The position numbers and the translations under genes are program-made. Below the pieces are notes generated by a model that was given only the letters and a program-made list of their open reading frames with translations, was not told where the DNA came from and did not search any database. From Streptomyces lydicus (GTDB taxonomy: Bacteria; Actinomycetota; Actinomycetes; Streptomycetales; Streptomycetaceae): a stretch of DNA of 64,000 nt. Below, in pieces: positions 16,395 to 25,229 of this stretch (its first letter is position 1; each line of letters starts with the position of its first letter). The stretch covers positions 186,001-250,000 of the forward strand of contig NZ_RDTE01000001.1 in the NCBI RefSeq assembly GCF_004125265.1. Direction: 5' to 3'.

Positions 16395-17837
16395 CTACAT
16401 GTGGATGACTCCCCCGGCTGCGGCTGCGGCTGCGGGCACACCGAGCTGTGCCCGCAGCCGCTCGAACGCCGCGGCGGCCTGGAGGTGATGTGTCAGTTCC
16501 TCCTCGTCGAGCGCCCGTTCGGTGGGCGGTTCTGTCGGCCGATAGGCCGCGGCCCGGCCGGCAGCACGGGCTCCGTAGACCTCCAACGGTGTCCCGTGCG
16601 ACGGCAGCGAGGCGTAGAACTCCTGCTCCGGCTCGCGCAGCACAGGCCTCCAACGGGACAGGCTCTGTGCCGGGCAGACGTCTCGGAGCTTGCGCAGGGC
16701 AGTCCGCAGAGGACCGGCCAGGTGCTCGCGGTAGCGGGCATAGACCTGGGCCCTTTGTGCGTCGCCTCGGGCGAGCATGGCGGCGTACCGGTGGCTCTCT
16801 TCATCGGCGGGTGCCTGGATGCGGGCGCCGACAGACGCTTCGGGCAGAAGGAGCAGCCCGGCATGGACCCGGCGGCGCAATTCGGCGCGGATGTAGCCAG
16901 CGGCGTTCTCGGGCCGGTGGGTGACGCCCCAGGAGCACAGCTCACGAGCGGCCTGGTCGGCGGTGTATCCGGCCTCGATCAGGGGGCGCAGGGCGTAGGC
17001 GAGGCGTCGTTCACACGAGGCTTGGGCCCACCAGACCTCCAGTCGGAGGCGCTGTGCGTAGGCGATGGAGGCTTTGGTCTCCTGCGGGCTGTATCGCGTC
17101 GCCTTCTGGCGGGGCTGTCGGGATTGTGAGGCGGGGGTGCGCGGCTTTGCGGGGCACGTCCTGCGTGTATTTGTCTCTCCCCGTATAGGTGCGGGTGGAG
17201 ATGGGGGGAGCGAGGTGAAAGAAGGGGTCCGGCGGGCCTCGTGTGCGGTGCGGCGGTGGCGGGCGTCGGCTATGGCCTGTTCGCGTCCGTGGGGTGTGTA
17301 GGCGCGGACGCGGGAGAGGTAGCCGTGTCCGTCACGGATCCGTCCTTTGATCCGGTCCCAGGCTGGTGGCGCGCAGGGGGCGTAGATGGTGGCTGTGCCG
17401 CGGTAGCCGGTGCCGGCGGTGAAGGAGTCGCCGAGCCTGGTGCGCAGGACGTTGTGGGATGAACCGTGGGAGACCCAGGCCAGCAGGCCCAGTTCACGCA
17501 AGACGCGGATGTGCGTGGTGACGGTGCTGCGGGCCAGGCGGAGGCGTTTCATCATGCCGAGCAGGCCGTAGGCGACATGCCCGTCTTTGCTGTTGGGCAT
17601 GCGGGTGGCGATGTCGCGGGCGACACGCAGGGTCGTGCCGGTGCTGTGAGGGTGGGTCTCGGCGAGGTCTTCGACGGCCGCGATGAATTCCCTCGGGTCG
17701 CGCAACTTGCGTGAACACGTGGAGGAGACATGCTGGTCAGCAGCGTCATTAATCAGACTATTAGGCGCGTTTTCGGGCGAACGTGACGGCGTTGTTGCCT
17801 GGGGCATCTGGCAACGACGGCAGACATGCTGCATCAT
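16395..17837 (-). CDS. HTH protein resembling actinomycete plasmid replication-type proteins
   Basis: The 480-residue protein has a winged-helix-like N-terminal region (TGTTLRVARDIATRM, KDGHVAYGLLGMMKRL, LARSTVTTHIRVLRELGLLA), a Pro/Arg-rich linker at about residues 205-260, and a helical C-terminal domain (ERRLAYALRPLIEAGYTADQ, ELCSWGVTHRPENAAGYI). Proteins of this layout are widespread on Streptomyces plasmids and chromosome arms and are annotated variously as HTH or replication proteins. Whether this one initiates replication cannot be told from sequence. A perfect 14-bp inverted repeat lies just upstream. The start at ATG 17837 is followed directly by a second ATG; neither has a strong ribosome site. 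Confidence 0.65.
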   Translation of the reverse strand: MMQHVCRRCQMPQATTPSRSPENAPNSLINDAADQHVSSTCSRKLRDPREFIAAVEDLAETHPHSTGTTLRVARDIATRMPNSKDGHVAYGLLGMMKRLRLARSTVTTHIRVLRELGLLAWVSHGSSHNVLRTRLGDSFTAGTGYRGTATIYAPCAPPAWDRIKGRIRDGHGYLSRVRAYTPHGREQAIADARHRRTAHEARRTPSFTSLPPSPPAPIRGETNTRRTCPAKPRTPASQSRQPRQKATRYSPQETKASIAYAQRLRLEVWWAQASCERRLAYALRPLIEAGYTADQAARELCSWGVTHRPENAAGYIRAELRRRVHAGLLLLPEASVGARIQAPADEESHRYAAMLARGDAQRAQVYARYREHLAGPLRTALRKLRDVCPAQSLSRWRPVLREPEQEFYASLPSHGTPLEVYGARAAGRAAAYRPTEPPTERALDEEELTHHLQAAAAFERLRAQLGVPAAAAAAGGVIHM

Positions 17838-18146
17838 GGGCAGCGCACGACTCCTATTTCAGGATGCACAAACCCCCGTTGTGGCGGGGGCTGGTTCTTT
17901 CCAGGACCTGTTCGACCGGGCTTTCCCCGGCCCGCGTCTCGGGTGGCGACCCGAGACGCGGGGTGTAACTGGACCGTCGCTCCACTCGGTGTGGCAGCAC
18001 CGATGCGGATGTGCGGTCGCGCAGCGCGTTAGCTGCGACTGTGGGCTAGTTCATCGCCGCCTCCTAGATGCACCACCTGGAGGCGGTGCCCGCGTTTCGG
18101 ATTCTCCTGCCGCCGTGCGGCGTGCAGTGTCGAGCTGGGGTGGTGG
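17838..18146. other. Intergenic, 309 bases, with inverted repeats
   Basis: It contains CCCCCG/CGGGGG at 17873-17890 and the perfect repeat at 17931-17962 between the HTH gene and the first IclR-like gene. It may act as a terminator for the IclR-like transcript, an operator, or part of an origin. Confidence 0.45.
17931..17962. repeat. Perfect 14-bp inverted repeat
   Basis: CCCGCGTCTCGGGT at 17931-17944 pairs perfectly with 17949-17962 across GGCG. It is about 95 bases upstream of the HTH gene start and 185 bases past the stop of the IclR-like gene. As RNA it would form a strong terminator hairpin for the latter; as DNA it could be a protein-binding dyad. Confidence 0.75.
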
Positions 18147-18959
18147 TCAGGCGGCCTGCAGGACGGTCGGTACCCAGGGCTCTGTGGTTTGCGCGGTGTG
18201 GCTGAGGCTGCGGGCGCTGTGCTGCAGTGCGGCCAGCCACTGGGCGAAGTGCGCGTCCAGGTCCTGCGTGGGCACGACCAGGCTCAGCGCGCCAGCGATC
18301 TGGTGCCGGCCATAGTCCGGCAACCCGACCTGCTCGGGGGCATGGTGGACGGGCACAGACAGCAGGCTCCAGCCCGGCAGCGGCGCCGCGGTCACCGCGT
18401 AGCCCTTCGCGCGGACACTCTGCAGTTCGTCGGACGTGGGCTGGAACGGATCAAGGTGGGCACGAATCACCAGTCCGGGAGCATCTATGTCGAGGGGCGC
18501 CTGGCGCAAGCGGCCGGCCGCGTCCGGATGCGCCGTGAGCTGTTTGAGGAAGCCGGATGCCTCGGCGCCCCAGACGTCCACCCAGATCCGCAGTGGGACA
18601 GGCAGCAGTACATGCCCGTGCATCAGCGCGACCTGACCGGTGGCTTCATGCAGTTCTCGGACGTGGTTTCGTTCCTCGGCCGGGGCGGCGGGCAGCGAGT
18701 GAACCAGCCAGCTTGTGTCGTCAGCGGTGACGCGGGCGGCGAGTTCGTAGTGACCGGGCATGCCGCGGACGGCGGCGCACAGTCCGGTCTGTGTCATCGC
18801 CGTGAGATAGCGCCGGAGTTCGGGGCGGGGCAGTCCGGTGCGCTCGACGAGGTCGGGCAGGCTGTGCGGCCCCGGCCCCCGGGTCAGCATCGCGGCCAGC
18901 GGTCTGTACGGGTTGAGATCCGCGGGAGAGGCTTCGCGAAAGAGCGGTACGACGGGCAC
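18147..18959 (-). CDS. IclR-like regulator, paralogue 1
   Basis: The 270-residue protein starts at GTG 18959 behind GGAGG. Residues about 15-75 form a winged helix (PLAAMLTRG, LPDLVERTGLPRPELRRYL), followed by an effector-type domain with EATGQVALMHGHVLLP, APLDIDAPGLVIRAHLDP, KGYAVTAAPLPGWSLLSVPV and GALSLV. The effector domain resembles the IclR/GAF-like fold, but the usual IclR signature is diverged. Two paralogues with the same phrases are at 19084-19944 and 58043-58828. It probably binds a small ligand and represses nearby genes. Confidence 0.75.
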   Translation of the reverse strand: MPVVPLFREASPADLNPYRPLAAMLTRGPGPHSLPDLVERTGLPRPELRRYLTAMTQTGLCAAVRGMPGHYELAARVTADDTSWLVHSLPAAPAEERNHVRELHEATGQVALMHGHVLLPVPLRIWVDVWGAEASGFLKQLTAHPDAAGRLRQAPLDIDAPGLVIRAHLDPFQPTSDELQSVRAKGYAVTAAPLPGWSLLSVPVHHAPEQVGLPDYGRHQIAGALSLVVPTQDLDAHFAQWLAALQHSARSLSHTAQTTEPWVPTVLQAA

Positions 18960-19083
18960 GGTTCCTCCGTTGTGCAGGCAGGATGTCCGGGAAGGCTGCG
19001 GGAGCGCGGTGGCAGGGTCGGCAATGGCCCGATGGGTCTGCAGACTGACGGCGCCTCATCACGAGGCAGCGCCAGCGCCTTCG

Positions 19084-19944
19084 TCATGCACTTCTTCGGT
19101 GCGGAACGCGCGTGCCCCCGGTGGGGGTGCATGTCTGCTCCCGGTGAGTGGAGGGCAGACGCTCTGAGTACGGACGCGTGGGCGCCTGGCTACCGAGGTG
19201 GCCGCTCATTGCGCCCGCGGCGTCGAGCACGGCGTGGACATAGTCGGTGCGCCGGCGAGGTGACTCCATCAGGTGGCGCAGCGGCATGATGGCCACTGCG
19301 CCCGCCAGGATCGGACCCCTCATCAGTGGAGCGGCAATGAGGTCGTGGTGGCCTCCTGGCGCCGGGCTGATCGCGAAACCGGCATCGCGGATCTGGAGGA
19401 GGTATGCCGATTCCTCCCGGGCGCGCGACCAGTCGTGCATGGCCGCCTGCATCACGAGCCCTGGGGCGTCGGCGTCGAGGGGGGCGGTCTCCAGGCCGTC
19501 GTCCCACATCGGCTTGTGCGTACCCCAGACGATTTCCGTGCACTGGCGCCGGTGGTTGAGGAGGTAGGGGGTGAACAGCATCGCGACCTGGCCGGTCTGC
19601 CCCTGAAGTTGGGTGAGCCGGGCAAGGATGCGCTTCGAAGGGTGCGCCTGCGCCCGTGCCGTCGGCGCTCGCCAGGTCAGGGTGTAGGTACCGAACTTGG
19701 GCTGGCGCACCACGTCGACGTCTGGGTGCGCCATCGTCTCGAGGTAGCGCCGCGTTGTCCCCAAGGGCAGGCCTGCCGCGGACGCTATCTCCCGCAGGTA
19801 CACCTCGCGGCCGTTGTTCGCGTTCTGCAGATTCTCCAGCACCCGCAGAAGGTCTATGGTTCGCTTGATGCCGTTGCCAGTGAACGCCCCCGAAGCGCGG
19901 CGTGTGCTGGGCGGCCCTGGGCGATCCGGTACGGCGTTGAGCAC
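19084..19944 (-). CDS. IclR-like regulator, paralogue 2
   Basis: The 286-residue product starts at GTG 19944 behind GGGGGA. It has a winged helix at about residues 25-85 (GIKRTIDLLRVLENLQ, YLREIASAAGLPLGTTRRYL) and an effector domain sharing QTGQVAMLF, APLDADAPGLVM and an AGAVAIMPLR stretch with the two other copies. The last 40 residues are low complexity. It lies 125 bases upstream of paralogue 1 in the same direction, so the pair probably arose by tandem duplication and may form heteromers. Confidence 0.75.
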   Translation of the reverse strand: MLNAVPDRPGPPSTRRASGAFTGNGIKRTIDLLRVLENLQNANNGREVYLREIASAAGLPLGTTRRYLETMAHPDVDVVRQPKFGTYTLTWRAPTARAQAHPSKRILARLTQLQGQTGQVAMLFTPYLLNHRRQCTEIVWGTHKPMWDDGLETAPLDADAPGLVMQAAMHDWSRAREESAYLLQIRDAGFAISPAPGGHHDLIAAPLMRGPILAGAVAIMPLRHLMESPRRRTDYVHAVLDAAGAMSGHLGSQAPTRPYSERLPSTHREQTCTPTGGTRVPHRRSA

Positions 19945-20195
19945 GTGACATCCCCCTTGGACGTGGAAAGCGATCTCGCGCTAGCTGTCGGCCTCGTCAC
20001 CTCGTCGACCGGACAGGCCGGCACCGTGCGGGGTGGGCGCAAGGCGTTCTTGCGTGAGAAACTGCAGGGCAGAGCGACCGCGAGGGTGCGGCCGAAGAAG
20101 CCCTCGATCACGAAAGTAGCGCATGTCTTTTGCGTGATCAATCGAGTGGCTAGGATTTCCGCTGCCGCTTCCCCTCCAGCGATGCAGGAGCCCCG

Positions 20196-21173
20196 TTGCA
20201 ACGCAGATTCGACCACCGACTTGTCGAGAGCATCCGCCGTCGACAGCACCTCCCCGTAACGACGCTGGCCGCACGCCTCGGGTACTCGAACCACCGCGCG
20301 GTCGGGGCTGTCCTGGCCGGCGACAGCACTCCGACACCCGAGAAGATCCCTGCCTGGGCGCGTGCACTGGGCGTGGACATCAACAAGGCCTTCCCCCTCC
20401 TTGATGATGACGACAACCTCGTCCCCCTTGATGAGCGGGGCAACCCCGTCGAGCCAGACCTCAAGTACCTGCGGGAGAACGCGGAAATCTCGATGTCCGC
20501 GATTCCCGAGATCATCAAAACGGCCAGCCCGTTGCCCGTACGGAGGGCCGAAAAGGGCAAGAACGCGAATCCGCTCCGCGACCAGTACGCCGAGCTCTTG
20601 GCCAAGAAGTACGGAGTCTCCGTACCCGCGCTGCGCGCCGCGGAAGCCAAGTCCGGGGCAGATGCCGACAAGCGCGCTGCGAAAGCCAAGTCCGGGGCAG
20701 ACGCCAACGAACCGGTTGCTAGTGACGCTCTGACAAATTCTGCGAGTGCGCAGCAGGAAGGGCCGGCCGGCCTCGCCGAAACCATCACGCACCATCTGGA
20801 GCGGATGCCTACTCACGCGCGCCCCTCGGACGCGGACATCGCCTCAGCCATCAACGCGAGGGCAGGTAAGGCGCTGGTCGTCCCGGCCCAGGTGTTCGCG
20901 CTGCGCACTGGAGCTCTGTCTCAAGACGAGATCCGCGCCCTGGCCCCTGAAGCAACTCTCTACGACGGGCTGGCTGACATTCTCGACGTGCCAGCGGTCA
21001 CCTTTCAGTCCAGCGCTGAGCTGACGGAGAGCATCCTTCTGTACGCTCGTGCTCTCGCTGGACAGCAGGGCTTTGAGCTCCAGGCTCGCGGCAGTCGTGA
21101 GATCTCTCCGCAGATGGCCGCCAAGATCGGCGAGCTGGTAGCCGAAGTCAAGGCCGAAGCCCATGGCTGGTGA
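20196..21173 (+). CDS. HTH regulator (325 aa)
   Basis: A TTG start at 20196 has AGGAG six bases upstream. Residues about 5-60 form a lambda-repressor-like HTH (LVESIRRRQHLPVTTLAARL, YSNHRAVGAVLAGDSTPTPE). A short repeat (EAKSGADADKRA, KAKSGADANEP) near residue 150 links it to a second helical domain that again resembles an HTH (PSDADIASAINAR, FALRTGALSQDEIRALAP). Streptomyces proteins of this type are uncharacterised transcription regulators. It is divergent from the IclR-like pair; their promoters share 19945-20195. Confidence 0.65.
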   Translation: MQRRFDHRLVESIRRRQHLPVTTLAARLGYSNHRAVGAVLAGDSTPTPEKIPAWARALGVDINKAFPLLDDDDNLVPLDERGNPVEPDLKYLRENAEISMSAIPEIIKTASPLPVRRAEKGKNANPLRDQYAELLAKKYGVSVPALRAAEAKSGADADKRAAKAKSGADANEPVASDALTNSASAQQEGPAGLAETITHHLERMPTHARPSDADIASAINARAGKALVVPAQVFALRTGALSQDEIRALAPEATLYDGLADILDVPAVTFQSSAELTESILLYARALAGQQGFELQARGSREISPQMAAKIGELVAEVKAEAHGW

Positions 21174-21286
21174 GGCGGGCGGCGGAACAGGACGTCCACG
21201 CAAGGCCGGCCGGCTCAACCGGGGCTGCCAACGAGGCCGGGACGCGACAGCCTTCGCTGCCTCTTGCGGCAGATGAGGGAGGTTCG

Positions 21287-22573
21287 TCATGCCTCTACTG
21301 CTGCCGTCAGGAGTACCTCAAATGCCTCTTTGGAGGTGATCGCGACGTACTGGCTCTGAACCTGCCGCCACCATCGGGCCTCGGCTTCAGCGCTGACGTG
21401 CGGCTTACGTGGCAGCGGAGCCGACGGGGTCACCCTGTACTTGCCGAGCGCGAAAGCGGCGAGTGCAGCCCGGATGTAGACGGCCTCGGCTACCGCCTGG
21501 GGATTGGGCCGCTCCTCCTCCGGCAGTTCCTCTCCCACGGCTGCGACGTGGTCCTCGGCGAATTCCTCGGCACAGTCGAAGAGTTCCGGCGGGGCGAAGT
21601 GACGCAGTTGCTCGACCGCGTCGGCCAGGGCGTGCACCCTGATGGCGAGACGTACGTCGATCGGCATGGACCAGTCGATGAGCTTGCTGCCGCCGGGGAG
21701 AGAGGCCAGGGCGCTGCGGCTGTGAAGGCTGCGCTCGAAGGCAACGTCGGGAAACGCCTCGGTGAGGTCGCGGTGGAGTGGCTTGAGCTCCTTGAGCAGG
21801 CGAGAGTTAGCCCACCGGCGGGTAGCTGCGTTGCTGGTCGGGATGCTGGATCCGGCCGCGAAGGTTACGAACATGAGCAATTGGATTCCGGCTGTGATGT
21901 GCCCGATGGCATCTCCGTAGGGGCGCAAGGCGGGGAAGAGTACTGCGCCCCATACATAGATCGTGCGGATGATGATGTACGTCGAGCCCAGCGCCATCGA
22001 GATGGCCAGCGCGGTAAGGCCGATTCGAAGCGGCCGGGATGACGACAGGCGCGCGGCTCTGCGCCACTGGTAGCCGCAGACGAGGTTACTCGTCCAGAGA
22101 AGGATGTAGAAGATCGTCATGTACAGCGCTACGCCTGTTTGGCCACCGCGCTCGGCCACGAAGTCGGTGCTCGGCTGACTGCGATCGACAACCACGAAGA
22201 ACACGACGGTCAGGGTGAGGGCGAAGATGACTCCGATGGCCGGGGCGAACCGCGCCAGCCGACGCGTGATCACCACCGGTCGCGGCTCGGGCCCGTCAGG
22301 TGGTCCGTAGCCGGCCGCGACGTAGGTGATGATGAAGACGACGGCGCTCGTGCCCGCGTAATGCCCCAACAGAATGACCAGGTCTGTGATCGGGATGCGC
22401 GACAGCCAGTCCTGCACGACGGGCGTCTTGGGCCACAGTGCGGCGGCATAGCTGGCGTAGCAGCCGCACAATGCCCACCGCTCCTTGTCGCCCCAGCGCA
22501 GTGCTGGGGCGCGCCAAAGCGCCACGCCGGTAATGAGCATCGCGGCGAAGTAGTCGAAGAAGCCGGTCGGCAA
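21287..22573 (-). CDS. MAB_1171c-like membrane protein (putative transporter)
   Basis: The frame starts at TTG 22573 with GAGG about eight bases upstream, ten bases after the stop of the protease-like gene. The 428-residue product has about seven hydrophobic segments in its first 250 residues (for example IPITDLVILLGHYAG, FAPAIGVIFALTLTVVFFVV, YMTIFYILLWTSNLVCGY, HITAGIQLLMFVTF) and a soluble C-terminal half with LKPLHRDLTEAFPDVAF. This matches the MAB_1171c/DUF6545 group of actinobacterial membrane proteins, which are typically encoded beside an ImmA-type protein. The real function is unknown. Confidence 0.75.
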   Translation of the reverse strand: MPTGFFDYFAAMLITGVALWRAPALRWGDKERWALCGCYASYAAALWPKTPVVQDWLSRIPITDLVILLGHYAGTSAVVFIITYVAAGYGPPDGPEPRPVVITRRLARFAPAIGVIFALTLTVVFFVVVDRSQPSTDFVAERGGQTGVALYMTIFYILLWTSNLVCGYQWRRAARLSSSRPLRIGLTALAISMALGSTYIIIRTIYVWGAVLFPALRPYGDAIGHITAGIQLLMFVTFAAGSSIPTSNAATRRWANSRLLKELKPLHRDLTEAFPDVAFERSLHSRSALASLPGGSKLIDWSMPIDVRLAIRVHALADAVEQLRHFAPPELFDCAEEFAEDHVAAVGEELPEEERPNPQAVAEAVYIRAALAAFALGKYRVTPSAPLPRKPHVSAEAEARWWRQVQSQYVAITSKEAFEVLLTAAVEA

Positions 22574-22583
22574 GGTAATTCCT

Positions 22584-23126
22584 CTAGCAGGTACGCCGCG
22601 GTGGAGCGACAGGGTGGCACAGGCTTCGCTGCAGCTGGCTGACCAGGTCATCCCCCGCGCCCGAGCAGCGCTCACCGCGCATGCGCCCGAGGATGAGGGC
22701 TCCCAGCTCCGCTTCCCTTTCCTGGAGCGTCTCGTAGCGAGACGCCCGGGCCTGGATGATGGTCTCGCTGGTGAGTTCTTGAAGGACCTGACGGACCCCG
22801 GGAGGGACGACCTGGCCCATCTCATCGGGCGAGAGGTCGGTGGTGTGGTCGAACACTTCGTGCGTCAGTTCATGAAAGGCAATGTGTTCATCTTGGATCG
22901 CACTCGACCGCCGCCGGTAGAGGATGTAGGTACAGCTGGGCGTCTTGACCCTGAGGCCACAGGCGGTCCGCATATCACCACTTTCGTCGATGGGTACCAG
23001 GTGGATCGTGCGGCCCAGGTGCTCACCGATGGCGGCGACGAATCCGTCCAGAGTGAAGGGGGCCGGCCACGGGATGTTGCTCAGGCGCCTTTCGCAGGAC
23101 CGGCGCAGGCTCCTCACAGCGAACAC
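22584..23126 (-). CDS. ImmA/IrrE-like metalloprotease-type protein
   Basis: A GTG at 23126 with GGGGGGAG just upstream gives a 180-residue protein; GTG 23117 is an alternative. It starts VFAVRSLRRSCERRLSNIPW and carries AFHELTHEVFDH, an HExxH zinc-protease motif typical of ImmA/IrrE proteins, followed by a helical C-terminus (EREAELGALILGRM). In mobile elements such proteins cleave repressors; in actinomycetes they pair with a MAB_1171c-like membrane protein, as here. Together they may form a sensing or toxin-like unit (inference). The divergent MmyB-type regulator is a candidate partner. Confidence 0.8.
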   Translation of the reverse strand: MFAVRSLRRSCERRLSNIPWPAPFTLDGFVAAIGEHLGRTIHLVPIDESGDMRTACGLRVKTPSCTYILYRRRSSAIQDEHIAFHELTHEVFDHTTDLSPDEMGQVVPPGVRQVLQELTSETIIQARASRYETLQEREAELGALILGRMRGERCSGAGDDLVSQLQRSLCHPVAPPRRTC

Positions 23127-23758
23127 GTCGCTCCCCCCGCCTGTTGAACTGTGCGCGATTTGAGTGTGTTTGCCGATGTAGTGAGCGATGCGTTGCTCGG
23201 TGCGATGGACGTCACATCGACTCGGCAGCACATCCTCGATGCCCCGCGCGCGCCCGCGAGACCACGCTCGCGCACCGATCGGTATTTCATCGCGCAAATA
23301 CCAGGGGGAATGTGACGGCGAGTCAGCCCATGTCGGGTTTCACCCCTACCTCCAACCTCGCCACCCTTGCCCCAGAGCCGCCCGCTATGAGCTACCGCCG
23401 AGGCCAGGACGCAGCGACGATACAGTTGATCACCGGGCGAGAAACGCGAGGTCAGAGCAGTGCTGCGTACGGAATTGGGCGTCGAGCGACAGCACTTGAG
23501 GTGTGCTGACGTCGGTCCGCACCTGCCCCGGCCGGCCGCAAAGCAGGCCGCGCGCGCCCTCGGCAGCGTATACATCCTGTCACACACAGTACTCTTCCAT
23601 CCCCCGTCTGATTGTCCGTCAGCGCCAGCGATCGCACCTCGCGTACGGACTCGATTGTCATATGCCTCCTTCGGCCTTTTATAGAGCTGTCGATCTCACA
23701 TGATTTAAAAGCTAACAAACCGTATGTGCGGTATGTTTTATGAGGGAGACAGCGCGAA
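23127..23758. other. Divergent regulatory region, 632 bases
   Basis: This stretch lies between the leftward protease-like operon and the rightward MmyB-type regulator. Its right end (23640-23750) is unusually AT-rich and contains the hormone-receptor-type operator at 23715-23736. Open frames on either strand show no convincing coding signal. Confidence 0.5.
23715..23736. promoter_or_regulatory. Gamma-butyrolactone-receptor-type operator (ARE-like)
   Basis: The 22-bp site has outer arms ACAAACCG and CGGTATGT around six bases (TATGTG). The consensus for ArpA-type receptors is two half-sites of GGYCGGTWYGK back to back, which gives the same ACCG-N6-CGGT geometry. All 16 outer positions fit it; only the central six depart. 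It lies 22 bases before the GTG of the MmyB-type regulator, where it would cover the -10 region. Confidence 0.75.
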
Positions 23759-24766
23759 GTGCCGGACCTGTCCCGTGCAACACAGATACTCGTCGCAGCC
23801 CGCAATCGGACCGAAGCCGACGCCTATCCGCAGCTCGGTGAACTGCGGCTGCGGGCTGGCCTGCGCGAGCACCGAAGGAGAGGGCAGGGGCGCACCTGCG
23901 AGCACCTCACCCAGCGAGAGGTCAGCCTCCTGCTGGGGTACGTGGACAGGCGCACCGAGTGGTACAAACACCTAGAACTGGGGAAAATCAGTCAGCCCAG
24001 CAGGGATGACTTGAGCCGGGTCAGCAAACTGCTGAAGCTCAGTCACGACGAGGACGAGCAACTGCAGATCGCCTTCTTCGGCTCCCGGACCGTCAAGACC
24101 AGTCAGCCCGATGCCGGCCTGGACGTTGCTCCCGTCTGGGCCCGCATCATCCACAGCAGCTCCGTACCGACGTACATCAGCAACCGCTCCTGGGACGTCA
24201 TAGCCTTCAATGCGGCGGCCGACCAGCTCTTCGGCGGCATGCCGGATAACGTCCTGCGTGAGCTGCTGGGTCTGCGCCACGGCCGCCACGAGAATTCCAC
24301 GCAGCCCTATCCGAAGCCACCGATGAGCCGTAGAGCGCTGGAGCAGATCGAGATGCTGGGCCTGCCCCTGCAGCCCGAGCACCGCCGCCACATGCCCGAC
24401 TGGCCCAAGACCTGGGCCCGAGCTGCGGCGACAGGCCTGCGCAATGCGCTCGCGGACCATCCACAGGACATGATCCTGCAGCAGATCCGTGCAGAGGTAC
24501 TGCAAGACCCCGAGCTTCGGGCCATCTACGAGGGCCCGGTCGGGGAAGAGGTCGGCGACGAGGACCAGCATACGCACCCTGACGGCACGAGGCGCCTGAT
24601 GTACAACGCGGCTGTCGGCGAAATCGGTGTCATGGAAGGCGGGGTCGCCGAGCCGCTCCGTGCGATAGGCGCGCGGGTGGTGTGGATGGAGTGGTGGCCC
24701 CTCGGCCAGGCCACGAACACCTGCCAACCCAAATGTGGCCTGTACCACATCCACAGGCGGCGGTGA
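23759..24766 (+). CDS. XRE regulator with MmyB-like ligand domain, copy 1
   Basis: The GTG at 23759 follows GGGAG by ten bases. The 335-residue protein has an HTH in its first 95 residues (LREHRRRGQGRTCEHLTQRE, EVSLLLGYVDRRTEWYKHLE) and then an MmyB-type domain: IIHSSSVPTYISNRSWDVIA, FNAAADQLFGGMP, and a ligand-pocket-like C-terminal half. MmyB-type regulators are common in Streptomyces and often sit beside small-molecule genes. The receptor-type operator over its promoter suggests hormone control. A second, diverged copy is at 56677. Confidence 0.8.
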   Translation: MPDLSRATQILVAARNRTEADAYPQLGELRLRAGLREHRRRGQGRTCEHLTQREVSLLLGYVDRRTEWYKHLELGKISQPSRDDLSRVSKLLKLSHDEDEQLQIAFFGSRTVKTSQPDAGLDVAPVWARIIHSSSVPTYISNRSWDVIAFNAAADQLFGGMPDNVLRELLGLRHGRHENSTQPYPKPPMSRRALEQIEMLGLPLQPEHRRHMPDWPKTWARAAATGLRNALADHPQDMILQQIRAEVLQDPELRAIYEGPVGEEVGDEDQHTHPDGTRRLMYNAAVGEIGVMEGGVAEPLRAIGARVVWMEWWPLGQATNTCQPKCGLYHIHRRR

Positions 24767-25229
24767 GGGCGGACAATGCCTGCATGATCTCTGCACCACA
24801 CCCGGCTTCCAGAACCGCCAACACCTGCGGTACATCCCCGCAACGCCCAGGCACCGCGCACTCCATGGGTCGGCGTTCCGCATTGCCGCCGCTCTAACGA
24901 GAGTCCTTGAGCGGTAGGAGCTGGAGCACCACGACTTGCTGCGCACGGGCGATCCGGAGACCGCCAGACCAAGGCGGCCCCCGCAACTGGCTCTTCTCCC
25001 GATTCCTGAGGAGCGCCAGGCACGCCACGTAGCCGGAAGTGAGTGTCGGTCAGTCTGCGCTTGCCCCTGCCGCCTCCTGTCCACCTTTCATGATCACGCC
25101 GGGCCCCTGACATCCTCACTCCACTGTGGCGTCTCCGCGAACGACCACGTGGCCGGCACGATCACCCTCGCGAGGCGCCCTACGTACCAGGGGCACTTAG
25201 TCTCCGCCTCGCAGCGCCAAGGAGCCACC
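24767..25229. other. Intergenic, 463 bases
   Basis: This precedes the polyketide synthase and should hold its promoter. An open frame continues upstream of the chosen start but looks non-coding (many Cys and Arg, no ribosome site). No operator was recognised. Confidence 0.45.
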
